Source: Plasmodium relictum | Lineage: Eukaryota; Apicomplexa; Aconoidasida; Haemosporida; Plasmodiidae | Assembly (NCBI RefSeq): GCF_900005765.1 | Contig: NW_021628359.1 | Coordinates: 1 to 64,000, forward strand | Direction: 5' to 3' | Length of the DNA stretch: 64,000 nucleotides | Shown here: positions 12,537-25,378 of the stretch, in pieces | Layout of the letters: every line of letters begins with the position of its first letter | Position numbering within the stretch: the stretch's first letter is position 1 | Made by a program: the position numbers and the translations under genes | Notes under the pieces: generated by a model | What the model saw: only the letters and a program-made list of their open reading frames with translations | The model's database searches: none | Told to the model about the DNA's origin: nothing

Positions 12537-12934
12537 TATATAACATGAAATAATTAATTTATAATGACTTTTATAATCCTTTAAATAAACTTATCTCAAT
12601 ATTTTTATTATTCTTAATGTATCAATTATTTTTATAGGAGACATTCATCTAATTTAATAAAAAAATATATTTATTTTTATTAAAACATTAGTTCTCAATA
12701 TAAAAAATTTTGTTTCATAGGAGTAATTTTTGTTCTTAAATTATTTTACATAATTATAATTTTAAAAGAAGATTTAAATTTTTAACAAAAATAAATTATA
12801 CATTCCTTAGAGTAAATAAATGCCTTAGAAGCAATAAAAAGCTTCTTAATTTATATTATATATATAAATTTATTTATTTATAAAACAAAAATAAGTATAG
12901 TGCAATAATTAGTATAGTCATTTATTTATGTATT

Positions 12935-12996
12935 CTCTTTATTAATTTGTGTATTCAATACTATAGCAAAGTCTTTGAACGTGCAATTAATAAAAA
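12935..12996 (+). repeat. Isolated LTR hairpin A
   Basis: CTCTTTATTAATTTG, AATACTATAGCAAAGTC and GCAATTAATAAA are in order with the usual stem pairing. A further A-like fragment in the other orientation follows at 12995-13035. Confidence 0.6.
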
Positions 12997-13035
12997 AATA
13001 TTGAGCAAACAAAAAAATAAAGAGAATATAAAGTA

Positions 13036-14613
13036 ACATACATTATGTCTGTTAAAATAGTTAAGCCTTTTGTAGTGAATTATAAATTTATTTTCTAATT
13101 ATGTTTAATATTTAAATTATATAAGTTTTTAACACTTAATACTTCCCTAGAGAATAAAAAACACTTTATATACAGATGCATGTAATGACTTAAATAAAAA
13201 CATTAGGAAATAATATTTTTATTTTCTCTTTTTTTTTATGTATTTGCTTTTTCACTTGATTTATTATATGGATATTTGAATATTTTTACGGTATTTTAAA
13301 CAGTCTAATTAAGGGTATATAGAGAAATCCCTTCTAATTTTAATTATAACAAAGTCATTATAGATATTATATATTCTTCGTATAATTATTTATATAACAT
13401 AAGATAAAATAAAATATATATCTTATATTTTTAATAATGTTTTTCAATGGATTTTATCACGAACTAATATCACTTTTAAGTCTTAATCAGTCACTTTTCA
13501 TATTGAAAAAAAATGACAAAAAAAAAATTCTTTTAAAAAAAAATTAATACACACAATTTATTATAAGTATCTCATTATAGATATGCATCTTTTTACAGCT
13601 ATTCCTATGTAAAAAATCTTGTCTTACACTTCTTTACTTGCATATCTTTACACAAGCATCGTTCAAATATTTTGTTTGTACTAGCAACCTTTATACATAA
13701 TATTTTTCATATTATTAAGATTTCGGAAAGGTATATAAAATCAATTGATGACTATTCCTCAAAAAGAACATAATAAAGTAGTATTCATGAAAAAAATAAA
13801 TGTAAAAAAAAATATGTACTCTTAATTTGTAAACTTTGCAAAGTTAGAGCACTTAAATTTGCATGTATTTTTAGATTTTGGGAATATGGGGAATTTAATT
13901 TCTATATTTTTTAGTCTTCACAAATCTAAAGCATTTCATTAATGTATTATAAACAAATATATTCAAAAATATTAATACCCATTTTTACTAAATGGCTATG
14001 TACACGTAGGATTTTTAAGAGATTACATTAGCAACTATCTAAAAATATTATCTCACATTAATTTAGTATATGATTAACCTTTTATATAATAATAATTAAT
14101 AAAATAAAATAAATGGTTAGTTATTCTCTCTTTATATTTTAAGGAATTACCTTAAATAACTATTTAAAAAAGAAAAATTGTTAGCTACATATAAAAAAAA
14201 ATATTTTTTCTTTTTTTTTGTTTTTAAATAAAAAAGAAAAATTACAGATTTTTTTTTTTTAATGAAAGAGAATTAATTTTAAATGGACAAATAAGGTTTT
14301 CTTAAATAAACTTATGAATAATTTTTATGGAAAATTATTTATTATTGTAAAAAAGATCATTTCACACATAATCAGAAGTTTGTGTAAAATGGATGTTTAA
14401 ATTTTAACATAATTAAATATTTTTATTAAACTATTTATATGGTTTATAAATTAATTATTATTTTAAAATAAATAAAATATTGAGTTAATATATTTTATTT
14501 AAAATATTATAAAGTCCCATGTTATAAGTAGTTTATTTCATGTTATATAATATCATTATATAAAAATTATTTATAAAAAATAATTTTACAATTAATAAGT
14601 AGACAGTTCTAAA
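13036..14613. other. Decayed repeat and AT-rich sequence
   Basis: Scattered LTR-like pieces include an A-like segment near 13255-13320 and a B-like dyad near 14068-14120 (TTAACCTTTTATA...TAAATGGTTA). The segment 13560-14000 is less AT-biased and may be old coding sequence, but no frame or family could be identified. Confidence 0.35.
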
Positions 14614-14675
14614 TTCTCTTTATTAATTTGATTATTCACTTGCAAACGTTTTTAAACAAGCTATTAATAAATCAT
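14614..14675 (+). repeat. Isolated LTR hairpin A
   Basis: TCTCTTTATTAATTTGATTA then AAACAAGCTATTAATAAATCA reproduce the outer stem of hairpin A with a shortened centre. Confidence 0.5.
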
Positions 14676-14855
14676 ATAACATAAATATAAAAAAAGTTAA
14701 AAAAAAAAACATATGTATTTGTTATTTATTATTTTTAGTCGTTGCACTATGTTTGTTAATTATTTTTTTTTAGAAGAGAAAATCAATTTTTTTAATAATT
14801 TCAGGTAGATCTATAATTATTAATTTGTGGAGATTAAGTAATTTTTTTTTTTATA

Positions 14856-15393
14856 TTATTCAATAAAAGATATTATTGGACTTTCATATAATAATAGTTG
14901 TTCATATGGAAAATAGTGAGGCATGTATTCATTCATTGGTTTTAAAAAAGAAAAAAAAATGAAAATATTTGAATTAAATGTTTTTGTAAAATTTTTGTTG
15001 TCAAATCCAAATTAATTTTTTAACAATAAAAATTAAATTCAAAATTTAAAAGAAAAACAAAAAAAGAATTATATTTTCATTAACATATAATTTTTACGTA
15101 TTTTTAAAATAAAATTAATTAGTATAATTAACTTTATTTTTTTTTTTTAATTAATTATGATATATAATCCATAATCTTAATAAGGATTTAAATTTTTAAT
15201 AAAAATTAAAGTGTCCATTTTTTAAAGTAAATAAATGGTTCTTAAATAATAATTGCCTAGTCCTGTAAATTATATGTATAAAATTTATTTACTAAAAGCA
15301 TAAATAAAAGAAGTAGAGATATCTTTGTATGCTCTTTATTAACTTATTTGTTCAATATTCTAGTGAAGTCGTTGAAAGGATAATTAATAAAAT
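14856..15393 (+). repeat. Degenerate LTR, subfamily 2
   Basis: Inverted relative to 2436-3025 and 8673-9298: a B-like start (CAATAAAAGATATTATTGG), then ATAATAGTTGTTCATATGG, AAATTTTTGTTGTCAAATCC, and a terminal hairpin A at 15331-15392 with arms GTTCAATA and TTGAA. Confidence 0.55.
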
Positions 15394-15636
15394 AATAGTC
15401 GAATTTTTTTTTATATTAAGGACTTAATTTTTTATAAAGATGATAATTATTTATTAAATTAGAAAAATTTCTTTTATAAAATAGTTTAGAACAAAAAAAT
15501 ATTATCGTAAATATATTTAAATGACGATAATATCATATGAAATATATCATTTATTTCATGTTATGTAATGTAATTATATACAGTTCATGTATTTGTTACA
15601 AAGGTATTTTTATAACGAAATTAGTAGAGCCCATTA

Positions 15637-15703
15637 TCTACCCTTTATTGATCTGTTTATTCAATAAGTAAATATTTGAACAGGCAATATATCAAAGAGT
15701 TAC
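15637..15703 (+). repeat. Degenerate LTR hairpin A
   Basis: CCCTTTATTGATCTGTTTAT then TTGAACAGGCAATATATCAA reproduce the order and pairing of hairpin A in diverged form. Confidence 0.4.
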
Positions 15704-15833
15704 CTATACAATCTAGATATTTTAAAAGAATATCTTGATAATCTATCTAAAAATGCTATAGTATAGTATTAAAAAAAGGGAATTTAGTTTCACATTTTTT
15801 TTATTGAATAAAAGAAGATTTTTGTTCAGTAAG

Positions 15834-16304
15834 TTGACATATTAATTGCCCTTTTAAAAACTCTTGCAAACTATTGAGCAAACAAATTAAAATTATGCAG
15901 AGTAATCTCCACTATTTTTATTTATTGTAAAAATGCTTCTCACAAGGAAAAGATAATTTTTATTTAATTACATTACATAAAATAAATCGATTATTTCATA
16001 TGACAATATAATACTCTATATAATATATCATCACATTTTATTTATTCTTAGTATCTTAATTTATGGGATATTTTAAATTATTTTATAAAAATATTACTTA
16101 TTTTTTTTGTCTTAAACATTCATCTTGTAAAAACGTTTTATTATTTGTGAAATAATCTTTTATATCCATGATTTAATCATTAATTTTTTTTTTTTTTTTT
16201 TTATACTATTTAAGATACTTTCAAAAATATGTAGAGTTTTGAACTTTTTATCTTATTTATAATTAACTATTATTCTATAAAAGAATAATAATATCCTTTA
16301 TTAA
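15834..16304 (-). repeat. Degenerate LTR
   Basis: A hairpin A remnant at 15838-15890 (TATTAATTGCCC...GAGCAAACAAATTA) and a hairpin B remnant at 16281-16304 (AAGAATAATAATATCCTTTA, TTAAC) bound about 470 bp with a TTTATTTA...TTTAATTACA middle. It is too diverged to place in a subfamily. Confidence 0.4.
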
Positions 16305-17119
16305 CTATATATATATTTCTTTTTAGAATGACAAGTATTAAAAGAGATAACAGAACATTAAAATTAATTTTTTTATATATAAAGTTTTTCTGACTTGTAA
16401 AGAAAATTTTATAAATCGTTGATACGTTGAAATGATATAAGGAATAAAATATTGTAAAGAATATTTTACAATATATTACATATTTATATGGTTTAAATTG
16501 TTAATATGTATAAAATTATTATATTAAAAGTCATAAATTCATTGTAATAATTTATTAATCTTTAGCTTAATTTCTTTACTTATTTAAAAAGAACAATACA
16601 TTAAATTGCAACTTAAGCAAATTTTTTTTTAATTCACATTATGGTATTTATATTTATTTTACTCTAAAAAATATTTAGTTTCATTTTATTATTTTTATAA
16701 TAATGAATTATAATATCACATGATAAAGATACTCTCTCATAACTATCAAACATATTATTAAAAAAAAAATAATATTTCTTTATTTGTTTCCTATAAATTG
16801 GATGTTTGAAGATTTTTATATATTATCGAACAATCAAATTAATAAACATAAAGAAGTGATATTTTCTAACTTAATTGTAAAGTTACTTATTATAAGAAAT
16901 ACATAATACCTAACGTAAAATAATCATTTTCCTTCATGCGATATCCATAATTATTTAATTGAAACTACACTAATATTTAAATACTTTGTTATTCTTAATA
17001 TATTAAATGATTTATAAAAACGTTCATATAACTCAAAATTCTAAATTATTTTTACTAAAAATTAATACTCAATACATACAAAAACATAATAGTGTACTAA
17101 ATTTTAATCTTTAATCAAA

Positions 17120-17285
17120 AAAAAATTTAAGTGATGAAACTGCATCTCCTATATCCTTGACCATTCATTCATCAATTAAATATTTGCTAAAAATGTATCA
17201 TCACCTTCACAAAAAAGAAAATTACGTTGTTCATAAAAAATATAAAAAGCTTTTTAATGAATTTATAGATCTATTATTATAAATT
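17120..17285 (+). pseudogene. Possible coding remnant, unknown family
   Basis: One plus-strand frame from about 17123 to a stop at about 17282 reads as varied, coding-like protein of about 50 residues (begins NLSDETASPISLTIHSSIKY; later YHHLHKKENYVVHKKYKKLF). There is no Met start, an upstream in-frame stop lies near 17114, and I see no splice partner. It could be an exon remnant of a subtelomeric gene or chance. Its residue mix is less biased than the flanking frames. Confidence 0.25.
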
Positions 17286-17870
17286 AATAGAGTTTACACT
17301 TCCGGATAAGAACTATAAAAGTAGATAATGCATATATGAAAAGTAAACTATGATAATATAAAATAGTACTATTTTTCATTTTGTAAAAAGGTGACATAGT
17401 TAAAATCATATAAAAAGAACATGCATTAATTTTCAGGTAAAATATAATAAATTATGAGACTATATTTTTAATCTCCAAAATATAGGAGACCTTTTTGTTT
17501 AAGATGCAAATTCATGAATACTTTCTGCATTATATTAATTATTACATTTAAGTGAATAATGAGCAAAAAAGTATCAAAGTTCCCTTTTTCTTATATTTGC
17601 ATGCGCATGAAAAATACATATATAATGAATAAAATTTTTTTTTTAAATATCTTCAAATAATAATAGAAATCTATATAAAATAAAAATAAAAAAAATAAAT
17701 TAAAAGGTAATTACTTTTTAGTGCCAAAAGTATAAACTAGATTCTAAATATTGATAATAATAAATTAAGAAATATATCTTCTTGTTCTATGTATATATAT
17801 TACTAATCTTAATATAGTAAGCATTATTACAAAGAGCATTTTCTTCTTTTATTTTTTTTTTTAATTCAAA

Positions 17871-18395
17871 ATGAAAATTTCAAAAATAATTTATTTTTTA
17901 AATTTTATAATATTTGTTAATTTATTAACACCATGCTTATCAAGTTATTATGATCGTCACACTAATAATGAATATTCCTCATTAAGAAGATCTATACATT
18001 CGGTACCTGGTGGAAATTGTTATTCTACAGATTCATTTGGAAGAAATACAGATGAAGCATCAAGTATATGTAGCGGTAGTTCTGAAGAAACTGAAAGTTT
18101 AAGTGGAAGCAGCACAATTACTGAAGGAGAAGAAGATATTCCAAATTGTGAAAAATACTTCTCTCATACTCGATGCAATATTCCTCCTAATTTACAAATA
18201 TTTGTACAATTTATTACTAAAAAACTACAGAAAAAGTATAATGATACTTTACCACATTTTAAACATCATGTAAGGAACCCCGATCATTTAAGAGGAGTGA
18301 TTGTTTCTTCAGCATCAAAGTATGGTATTCCATTGTCAGAACAAATGGTACATACTTTAGTTAAGAAAGTATATATTGATATAGTAACGGTATAA
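17871..18395 (+). CDS. Secreted Ser/Glu-rich protein, unknown family
   Basis: A single open frame of 174 aa begins at the first Met after a pyrimidine-rich leader. Residues 1-24 are a classical signal peptide (MKISK, then a hydrophobic core, ending near CLSS). Residues 25-95 are low-complexity and rich in Ser, Glu, Gly and Thr (SGSSEETESLSGSS). Residues 96-174 form a compact, probably helical domain with two Cys near its start (NCEKY, TRCNIPP), then KKLQKKYNDTLPHF and SEQMVHTLVKKVYIDI. No PEXEL motif follows the signal and no membrane span is seen. The frame ends GTA TAA, which is also a possible donor. An alternative last exon at 18481-18522 after ACAG would replace the final Val with 13 residues. 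I do not recognise the family. Codon use and the signal peptide make it a convincing gene. Confidence 0.75.
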   Translation: MKISKIIYFLNFIIFVNLLTPCLSSYYDRHTNNEYSSLRRSIHSVPGGNCYSTDSFGRNTDEASSICSGSSEETESLSGSSTITEGEEDIPNCEKYFSHTRCNIPPNLQIFVQFITKKLQKKYNDTLPHFKHHVRNPDHLRGVIVSSASKYGIPLSEQMVHTLVKKVYIDIVTV

Positions 18396-20833
18396 TAATC
18401 TAGAAAAAAAATATTTTTATGGTATAGTGCTGATTTTTTCATTTAATATGAAATAACTTCTATAAATAAAATGAATACAGGGGTTTATAAACTTAAAAAC
18501 CAAAAGTGAGAATATTAAATAATTTAGCTTTTTATTTGTATTAAGTATAAAATAATATGTTTCTTAAACTATTAGTGAATAAAAATATGTGAATGGTTTA
18601 TGTCAAGATAATTTATTTTATATTAAAATAAATAATAAAAGTTATAAAATAGTTTGTATTTATTATAAAGAATACTAAGTAATAAATTGGCACTGAATAT
18701 TTTTTCACGTAATTGTTCAATTAACTATGAAGATATAGCTTTAAAGAAATATAAAAATTGTTAAAATACATAATAGTAAAGAAACATAAAAAGTATGTAT
18801 TTTGGGAAGGAAAATTTGTAAAATGCATAAATATATTAAAAAAAAAAAATTAGTAAAAATAAAATATAGTTAGCATCTATTATTTTATATAATTATACTA
18901 ATTACTTTATATAAATAAAAAAAAAGGAAAATAATATATATATATATATATATATATATTGTATTTAGAATCTATATGAGTAATTTAAGAATTTAATATA
19001 TATGTGTATGCATAAATACCTAAAATGTTATTTGTAAATACAATATTCATTTTATGTATTTTTTTTCTAAGAATTTATAAAATTTAATAAGCATATATAT
19101 ATATATATATATATGTACATGCAATTTAAGATTATACATTTTTTTAATAAGACATATAAATATTCTTTATAATAAAAATAAATACGCAAAACATATAATT
19201 AAGTGAAATAACTTTATAGAAAATGAAATATTGACATGTTTTTTTGTAGAATGTAAGAATAATTTATCTAAAAGTAAAAAATAAACTTTTTATATAAGGA
19301 AAAAATAAAAATATGAATGAAATATATATTGTACTAGTTATGATAATGTTATTAAATATTACATTTGTACAATATTCACGATTTAAAAAAATAAGAATAA
19401 ATAAGAAGATATATTTTATGTTATAATTTTAATATAAATTGTTAGTGATTATTTTATATTAATCAAAATAAATAATACAATATATAATTTGTAGTGGAGA
19501 AAAAAAAAAAAAAAATGAAAATTAACATATTTACCATATATATTATATCATTCTATAATAATTTATGTGTGCAATAAAATTAATGTTTACAATAGAAATA
19601 ATAAAAAGCTCAATTATGCTAATTTTATATCTATTTTTCATCAAATTGTGCAATAATTCAACAGTAAATTTTATGCGATAAAATAATAAATTTAAATTAT
19701 ATGCATGTATTATTTTATTCATAAATAAATCACATTTTATAGTGAAAATAATTAAACAAAAAAAAAAAAAAATAATAAAAATAAAATAACAATTTTTTAA
19801 TTTAAAATAATAAAAATGTTAGTGGAAATTAAAACAGTAATTGTAATTATACTAGCGTGTAAAACTTAAGAAAAAAATACATTTTAACAATTTTGGTACT
19901 AAGTATAATGCAATAAAAGGAAATATTTATAAAGCAAATATAAGCAACTAAAATTATGAAAATCATAACATTCATTTACATATTATACGTAAATAATTAT
20001 TTTTTGAAAATTGTTTAGATTTCTTTTTAATAAATTTTTATGAACTCTTGACATTTTATAAATGAAAATTTTGGATACTAAAGTCGAATTTTTAAATGAA
20101 AAAATTTTGCACAGGAAATATAATTTGTCATAAAGCAAGTAAATAATTTTAAAATAAAAAAAAAAAAAAATTTTTTTTTATTTTTATTTGTTGAACTAAA
20201 GTTGAGAGGGTATTTTTTAAACTAAGTATATAACTTTTCGTTAACATTCATGAGAAAATATTAAATTATTCATTATTAAGAAATTAAAAAAAAATATATA
20301 ATTATAGATATATTATTTTTATTATCATTATGAAATCCATATGTAACTATTTTAGAAGCAACGTCTAAAAGTAATTTTACTTCATTAATTATCGTCAAAT
20401 AAATCTTATAATGTATTGAAGAACATCTTTTTAATGAATTCATATTCATTTTAATGTGAAGATGAGGTAAAATTGTTATTGAATGAATATAATTAATGAT
20501 GAACTAAATTTTTTTTTCATATTTTAATTAGGATTAATGTAAGTGAAATACATTTAAATTATATTACATATAAATGGATTTTGGTTTCATATGATAACAA
20601 AATGTATTACTTAGTTTAAATTTCATTGTTTAATATAATGTCCAATAAAAAATACTATTAGATATTTTAAACATTCAATGAAATAAAATATAATATGGCT
20701 AAAAGTTTAGATGTATATTTAAATTATTTGAGGAAACATGTGCAATTAAAATAAGTGAAAATAAAAAAAAAGAATATTAACTTTTTTTTAGTATAATTGA
20801 TATTTTTAATACTTTTACAGTATTTTATTCAAT
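18396..20833. other. AT-rich stretch with microsatellites
   Basis: It contains AT runs at 18938-18959 and 19094-19113, many poly(A) tracts, and no gene I can support. The first part is the 3' flank of the secreted-protein gene. Confidence 0.5.
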
Positions 20834-21256
20834 TAGTTTATTAATTACTTATTCAAAATCTTTTCTAGATTATTGAAAAAACAATTTAATAAAGAGCACG
20901 TTGTTAAGTCTCTATTTATTTTAATTATTATAAAAATATATTTATACTGTTATACGAAAATTTGCATGTTCGTTTATTAATTTGATTATTCAATAACGTT
21001 GTTAGAATATTGAACAAACACATTAATAAACAGAAAGTAGATAAATATATACTGATTTTAATTTAGTTTTATTAATGCTAATATGTAGAATTTTAAGTTA
21101 ATTGTCTAATTATTTTTAAATGTATAAATATTCATATGAAAATTATATATAGTTTATAATAAAAATCATATATAAACACAATCAAAATATACTTAATGAA
21201 ATATTTTCTCTTTTAATATTTATTACTGGTTAATAAAAGTTATTATTAAACTTTTA
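20834..21256. repeat. Cluster of LTR end fragments
   Basis: Hairpin A copies lie at 20834-20899 (TTATTAATTACTTATTC... TTTAATAAAGAGCA) and 20966-21035 (TTTATTAATTTGATTATT... CACATTAATAAA). A hairpin B lies at 21228-21251 (GGTTAATAA...TTATTAAA). The part between about 20966 and 21256 may be a shortened LTR. Confidence 0.45.
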
Positions 21257-21684
21257 TATTTTTAAAAGGTAGTTGTACTAAGATACTATTTAATGGTATA
21301 CTAATTACATAATAACAGCGTAAAGACAATATTAAATAAAAATGTACATTTTTAGCTAGTGCCATTATATAGTTCAAATCAGACATATTTTTATATATAT
21401 ATTTATATATTTTATTTTTTTTAATATTAATGCGTGTGCCTTTAAGAGTACTAAATGTATATATTTCATATAACAAATAATATGGGAGTTTAATGAAATA
21501 TTAGAAGAGAAAATATATGTATTACATTTTTTTTTTTTCAATATAAAAAAAAAATGAGGAGATATAAATTTTTATAAGGTGTGTAAAAAAGAGATAAACT
21601 AATAAAAATTTAACTATAAAAGTTTTAATTACTGGAATAAAAAGTAATTAAACTAAATTAAAGATATATAATTATTTTGTACTT

Positions 21685-21922
21685 ATTATTTATTAATTTA
21701 TTTATTCAATATTCTATTAAAGTATTCGAATATCAAATTAATAATGCATGTGTGTGAATTGAGTAACTTTTATTTAGTTTAAACTCTAATTAAATATTAA
21801 AGTTTATACTTATGTGTATAAAAGCGACAATACTCAATTAAAGAAGTTTAAGTATATACTTACGATTTATTAATTTTCTTATTTAGTACTTTAGTAAAGT
21901 ATTAGGCAAAATTAATAAATCA
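21685..21922. repeat. Two LTR hairpin A fragments
   Basis: 21685-21744 (TTTATTAATTTATTTATTCA... CAAATTAATAA) and 21864-21922 (GATTTATTAATTTTCTTATT... AAAATTAATAAATC) keep the outer stem with changed inner arms that still pair. Confidence 0.45.
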
Positions 21923-22870
21923 ATTGTATATTCAGATATTCTTATTTATTTTAAAAGTATTTCTTCTTTTCTTTGATACTCGTTTTCTCCCTCTTTCTTT
22001 ATTCAACATTTTATACTGTGCATATTTTTCCCTATAAAATATGTGCTATCCAAAATTTATAACTTTTTATAAAAACTGATAAAATAATTATGTGAATATA
22101 AGATAAAAAAAACAAATAAACATGTGTATATAATGAAAAAAAATAAAAAGCTTATTTTCAATTTGAAGTATTCGAAAATTTTAAAACAATTCATTCTTTA
22201 TGAATTTTTAATTTTCGTTAGTTTGAAACATCTCGATATGTATATAACTCTGTTCATCACACAAACGGGTTAATATATACTTTTATTAACAAATGGTCAA
22301 ATTAGTAAAGAGCACTTAGAAAAGTCCTTATTAATTTTACTTATAATAAATATACTTAATATAGATAATTATTTACTCTATATAATCTCCTATCAGTCAA
22401 TAATTAGTATTATTGGTCTATTCTAAGTGATACTATAGAATGGATACCAAAAAATTAATATTCATTTGTGGATGTATTGTTTGCTAAAAGAATTCATACA
22501 TCGAAATATATGCACCAGAACAAATGATTTTTTTAAAAATATGCACACAAAAAAATTTCACAATAATAAAAATAAGTAACAAAAATAATTTTAAGAAGAA
22601 TATATTTTTATATAGTGTGTTATATATAAAAAAGATATAAAAACAAATATAAAATTAATAGAATATGTGAGTTATAAATTTATTTTTTAATTTTTTTTTT
22701 TTTAAAGAGACCTTTTTTTTTTTGTGGTATTTATTGTGTAATTAAGAATATATGAAACTTACATAATAAAAAAATTTAAAAAGTTGATATTAGCCATTAG
22801 TTATAAATAGTTAATATTAGATTATTATAACTCATATCATAATAAACGAAACTGGTAAAGATTTCTCTAC

Positions 22871-22934
22871 GTGTTCTTTATTAATTTTAATGTTTAAAAT
22901 ACCATAAAAGTGTTAAAAAGATTAATTAATAAAT
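22871..22934 (+). repeat. Isolated LTR hairpin A
   Basis: GTTCTTTATTAATTTTAATG through GATTAATTAATAAATTA, with inner arms TGTTTAAAATAC and GTGTTAAAAAG. A B-type piece follows at 23140-23165 (GAGGTTAATAACATCTTTTA). Confidence 0.45.
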
Positions 22935-23311
22935 TATTAATCAAGTTTCCTTATGATTCTTATTTTCTAACTGTTATGTATTATTTTTAAAACTTAAATT
23001 TACAACGTACCAATTAGAAAGAAAAGAAAGATAACATTATTTTTCTTTTTAAAATGAATAAAAATAAAGTTAAAACAAAAACAAAATTTGTCTCTTTTTT
23101 TTTTTAAACCAATGAATATATATGGTTAACTAGCTATATAAGAGGTTAATAACATCTTTTATTAGCAAAGTATTTAATAAGAAATATCACAGACCTTTTT
23201 AAACATTCAATAGGATGAAGTAGAATATAGATAAAAGTCTAGTTGTGAATGTCATGTATTTAAGGAAATATTTACACAAAGTTTTTTTTTGTTGTATATA
23301 TTTTATATATG

Positions 23312-23673
23312 TGTTCAATGAATAAATTTATTACCCTTAATATGCAGTTTTAAGTTTTGCCCTAATAAAATTTATTTATACATTTGTGTCATTAATTTAA
23401 TGGAACAAACCAATTAGTAAGACCAAATTTTATTTTGTCTTACCTGGGAGAGAGTTACATGCATATTAAAAAAGTGCCACTGTGACCAACTTAGTATGTC
23501 TAATAAAAGTTTTATTTTTAGGACATATCTCGGCTACAATTATATTAATATCTTTTTATTTCTTTTTTGAGAGAAGAATGAATGAGAAAAGAATAACAAG
23601 TGGATTGAGTCAATTAGATTTTTAACTTATTATAGACTTTAGTTTTAAAAATTAATTTAATTAATTTTGTACT
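23312..23673 (+). repeat. LTR-like subfamily X, 3' truncated
   Basis: It follows the X pattern (TTCAATGAATAAATTTATTA, GTGACCAACTTAGTATGTC, ATCTCGGCTACAATTATATT, AAGTGGATTGAGTCAATT). It stops before the terminal hairpin, where the LTR at 23676 begins. It is closer to 49603-50079 than to the other X copies. Confidence 0.6.
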
Positions 23674-23675
23674 AT

Positions 23676-24135
23676 TGGTTAATAAAAAAATTGTTATTAA
23701 CCTTTTGTAAAATAAAATGAGCTACCAGTCAGGAAAATAGAGGTCAGACGTGCCTGACGCTAGTTAAAAAAAAATATAAAGTTATTTTTTTTTTGTTTTG
23801 TTTATTTTATTGTATATAAATCTTTGTAATTAAAAAAAAAAATGAAATTATTATTTTTTTTTTCAGTTGAAGTTTGTTCTAATTAAAAAGAGAATAAATT
23901 TTTTTTACATGAAAAACTTAAAGAAACAAAAAAGTATAATATTAATGTTATATTCAATGTATATTTTTGAAATAATATTGAATAAATTATAGTTTTGACT
24001 TTATTAATTGTTATAAATTGTGTGTTTTTAATTAAAAGAATATAATGATTCTTCGTAAATAAAAACTCATTTATAGCAGTTTAACATGCCTAATAAAAGA
24101 TGCAATATAATTTAATTAAAACTAAATATTGTGCA
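23676..24135 (+). repeat. LTR, subfamily 1, 3' truncated
   Basis: It starts TGGTTAATAA with hairpin B at 23677-23702, then CCTGACGCTAGTTAAAAA, the ATTCAATGTATA...TTGAATAA palindrome and the ATTAAAAGAATATAATGATT segment. It ends before hairpin A, where the next copy starts. Confidence 0.6.
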
Positions 24136-24137
24136 TC

Positions 24138-24731
24138 TAGTTAATAAAAGCTATTATTAACCTTTTTCAGTACACTACGCTAGGTTACTGTACGTGTATG
24201 CACAAGTTACCCATGCACTGGCTGATTAACAAAAGATATTATAATTTTTTGTAGTACACTAAGCTAGTTTATTGTATGTGTATGTACAAATTAATATGTA
24301 CTGACACTAATAAAAGTAAAAAAAAAAAAAAAAGGTATATATATTTTTTTTTGTTTGTTTATTTTGTTTTTGAAATATTTAAAAAAAAAAAATTTTAATT
24401 ATTTTTTTTTTTGGGGGAAATTTTTTTAAGGAAGAATTATTTTTACTCATAAAAATTTAAGATATAAAATTTATAATGTTTTTGTTATAATCAATGTATA
24501 TTTCGAAATAACATTGAATAAATTAAAGTTTTGACTTTATTAATTGTTATAAATTGTTTGTATGTTTTTAATTAAAAGAAGATACTAATTCTTTGTAAAT
24601 AAAAACTCATTTATAACGATTAATAGGTCTATTAAAAGATGCAGTAAAATTTAACTCAGTTATAAATGCTCTTTATTAATTTGTTTGTTTAATACTCTAG
24701 CAAAGTTATTAAGAGGGTAATTAATAAATCA
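24138..24731 (+). repeat. LTR, subfamily 1, duplicated 5' end
   Basis: Two tandem heads (hairpin B at 24140-24162 and a degenerate one at 24223-24247, each followed by ACACTA[CA]GCTAG and TACGTGTATG) precede one body and one hairpin A (24667-24730). It lies head to head with the next LTR, forming a large inverted repeat. Confidence 0.6.
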
Positions 24732-24755
24732 GCATCATAGAAACCATTATATATA

Positions 24756-25302
24756 TGTTTTATTAATTGATTGCTTAATAACTTTGCTAAAGTATTAAAC
24801 AAACAAATTAATAAAGAGCATGTATAAATAAATATACGCTTTTAAATATATATATATACTTGTTTTATTATATATATAATGGTTTCTTATGATGCACAAT
24901 ATTTAATTTTAATTAAATTATATTGCATCTTTTAATAGACATGTTAAATTGTTATAAATGAGTTTTTATTTACAAAGAATCAGTATATTCTTTTAACTAA
25001 AAACACACAATATATAACAATTAATAAAGTCAAAATTATAATTTATTTAATGTTATTTCAAACATATGCATTGAATATTACATAAACATTATTTGTGTTT
25101 ATATCTTAAATTTTTTTGAGAGTATAAGTTAATTCTTTATTTAATTTGAAGAAACAAAAACAAACATCCGATAATCCCCCCAAAAAAAAATAATTTTAAT
25201 TTTTTCTTTTTACTAGAATCAGTGTATGACTAACTTATATATACACTACCAATAACCTAGCTTAATGTACTACAAAAGGTTAATAATATCTTTTATTAAC
25301 CA
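24756..25302 (-). repeat. Complete solo LTR, subfamily 1
   Basis: A 547-bp copy from TGTTTTATTAATTGATTGC to TTTTATTAACCA. Hairpin A is at 24758-24822 and hairpin B at 25278-25301. The flanks ATATA (24751-24755) and ATATA (25303-25307) match over 5 bp, but they are low-complexity. Confidence 0.7.
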
Positions 25303-25378
25303 ATATATAATAAAAACAAATATATATATATTTAAAAACGTACATTTGCTTATATATGCTCTGTATTAATTTGTTTAT

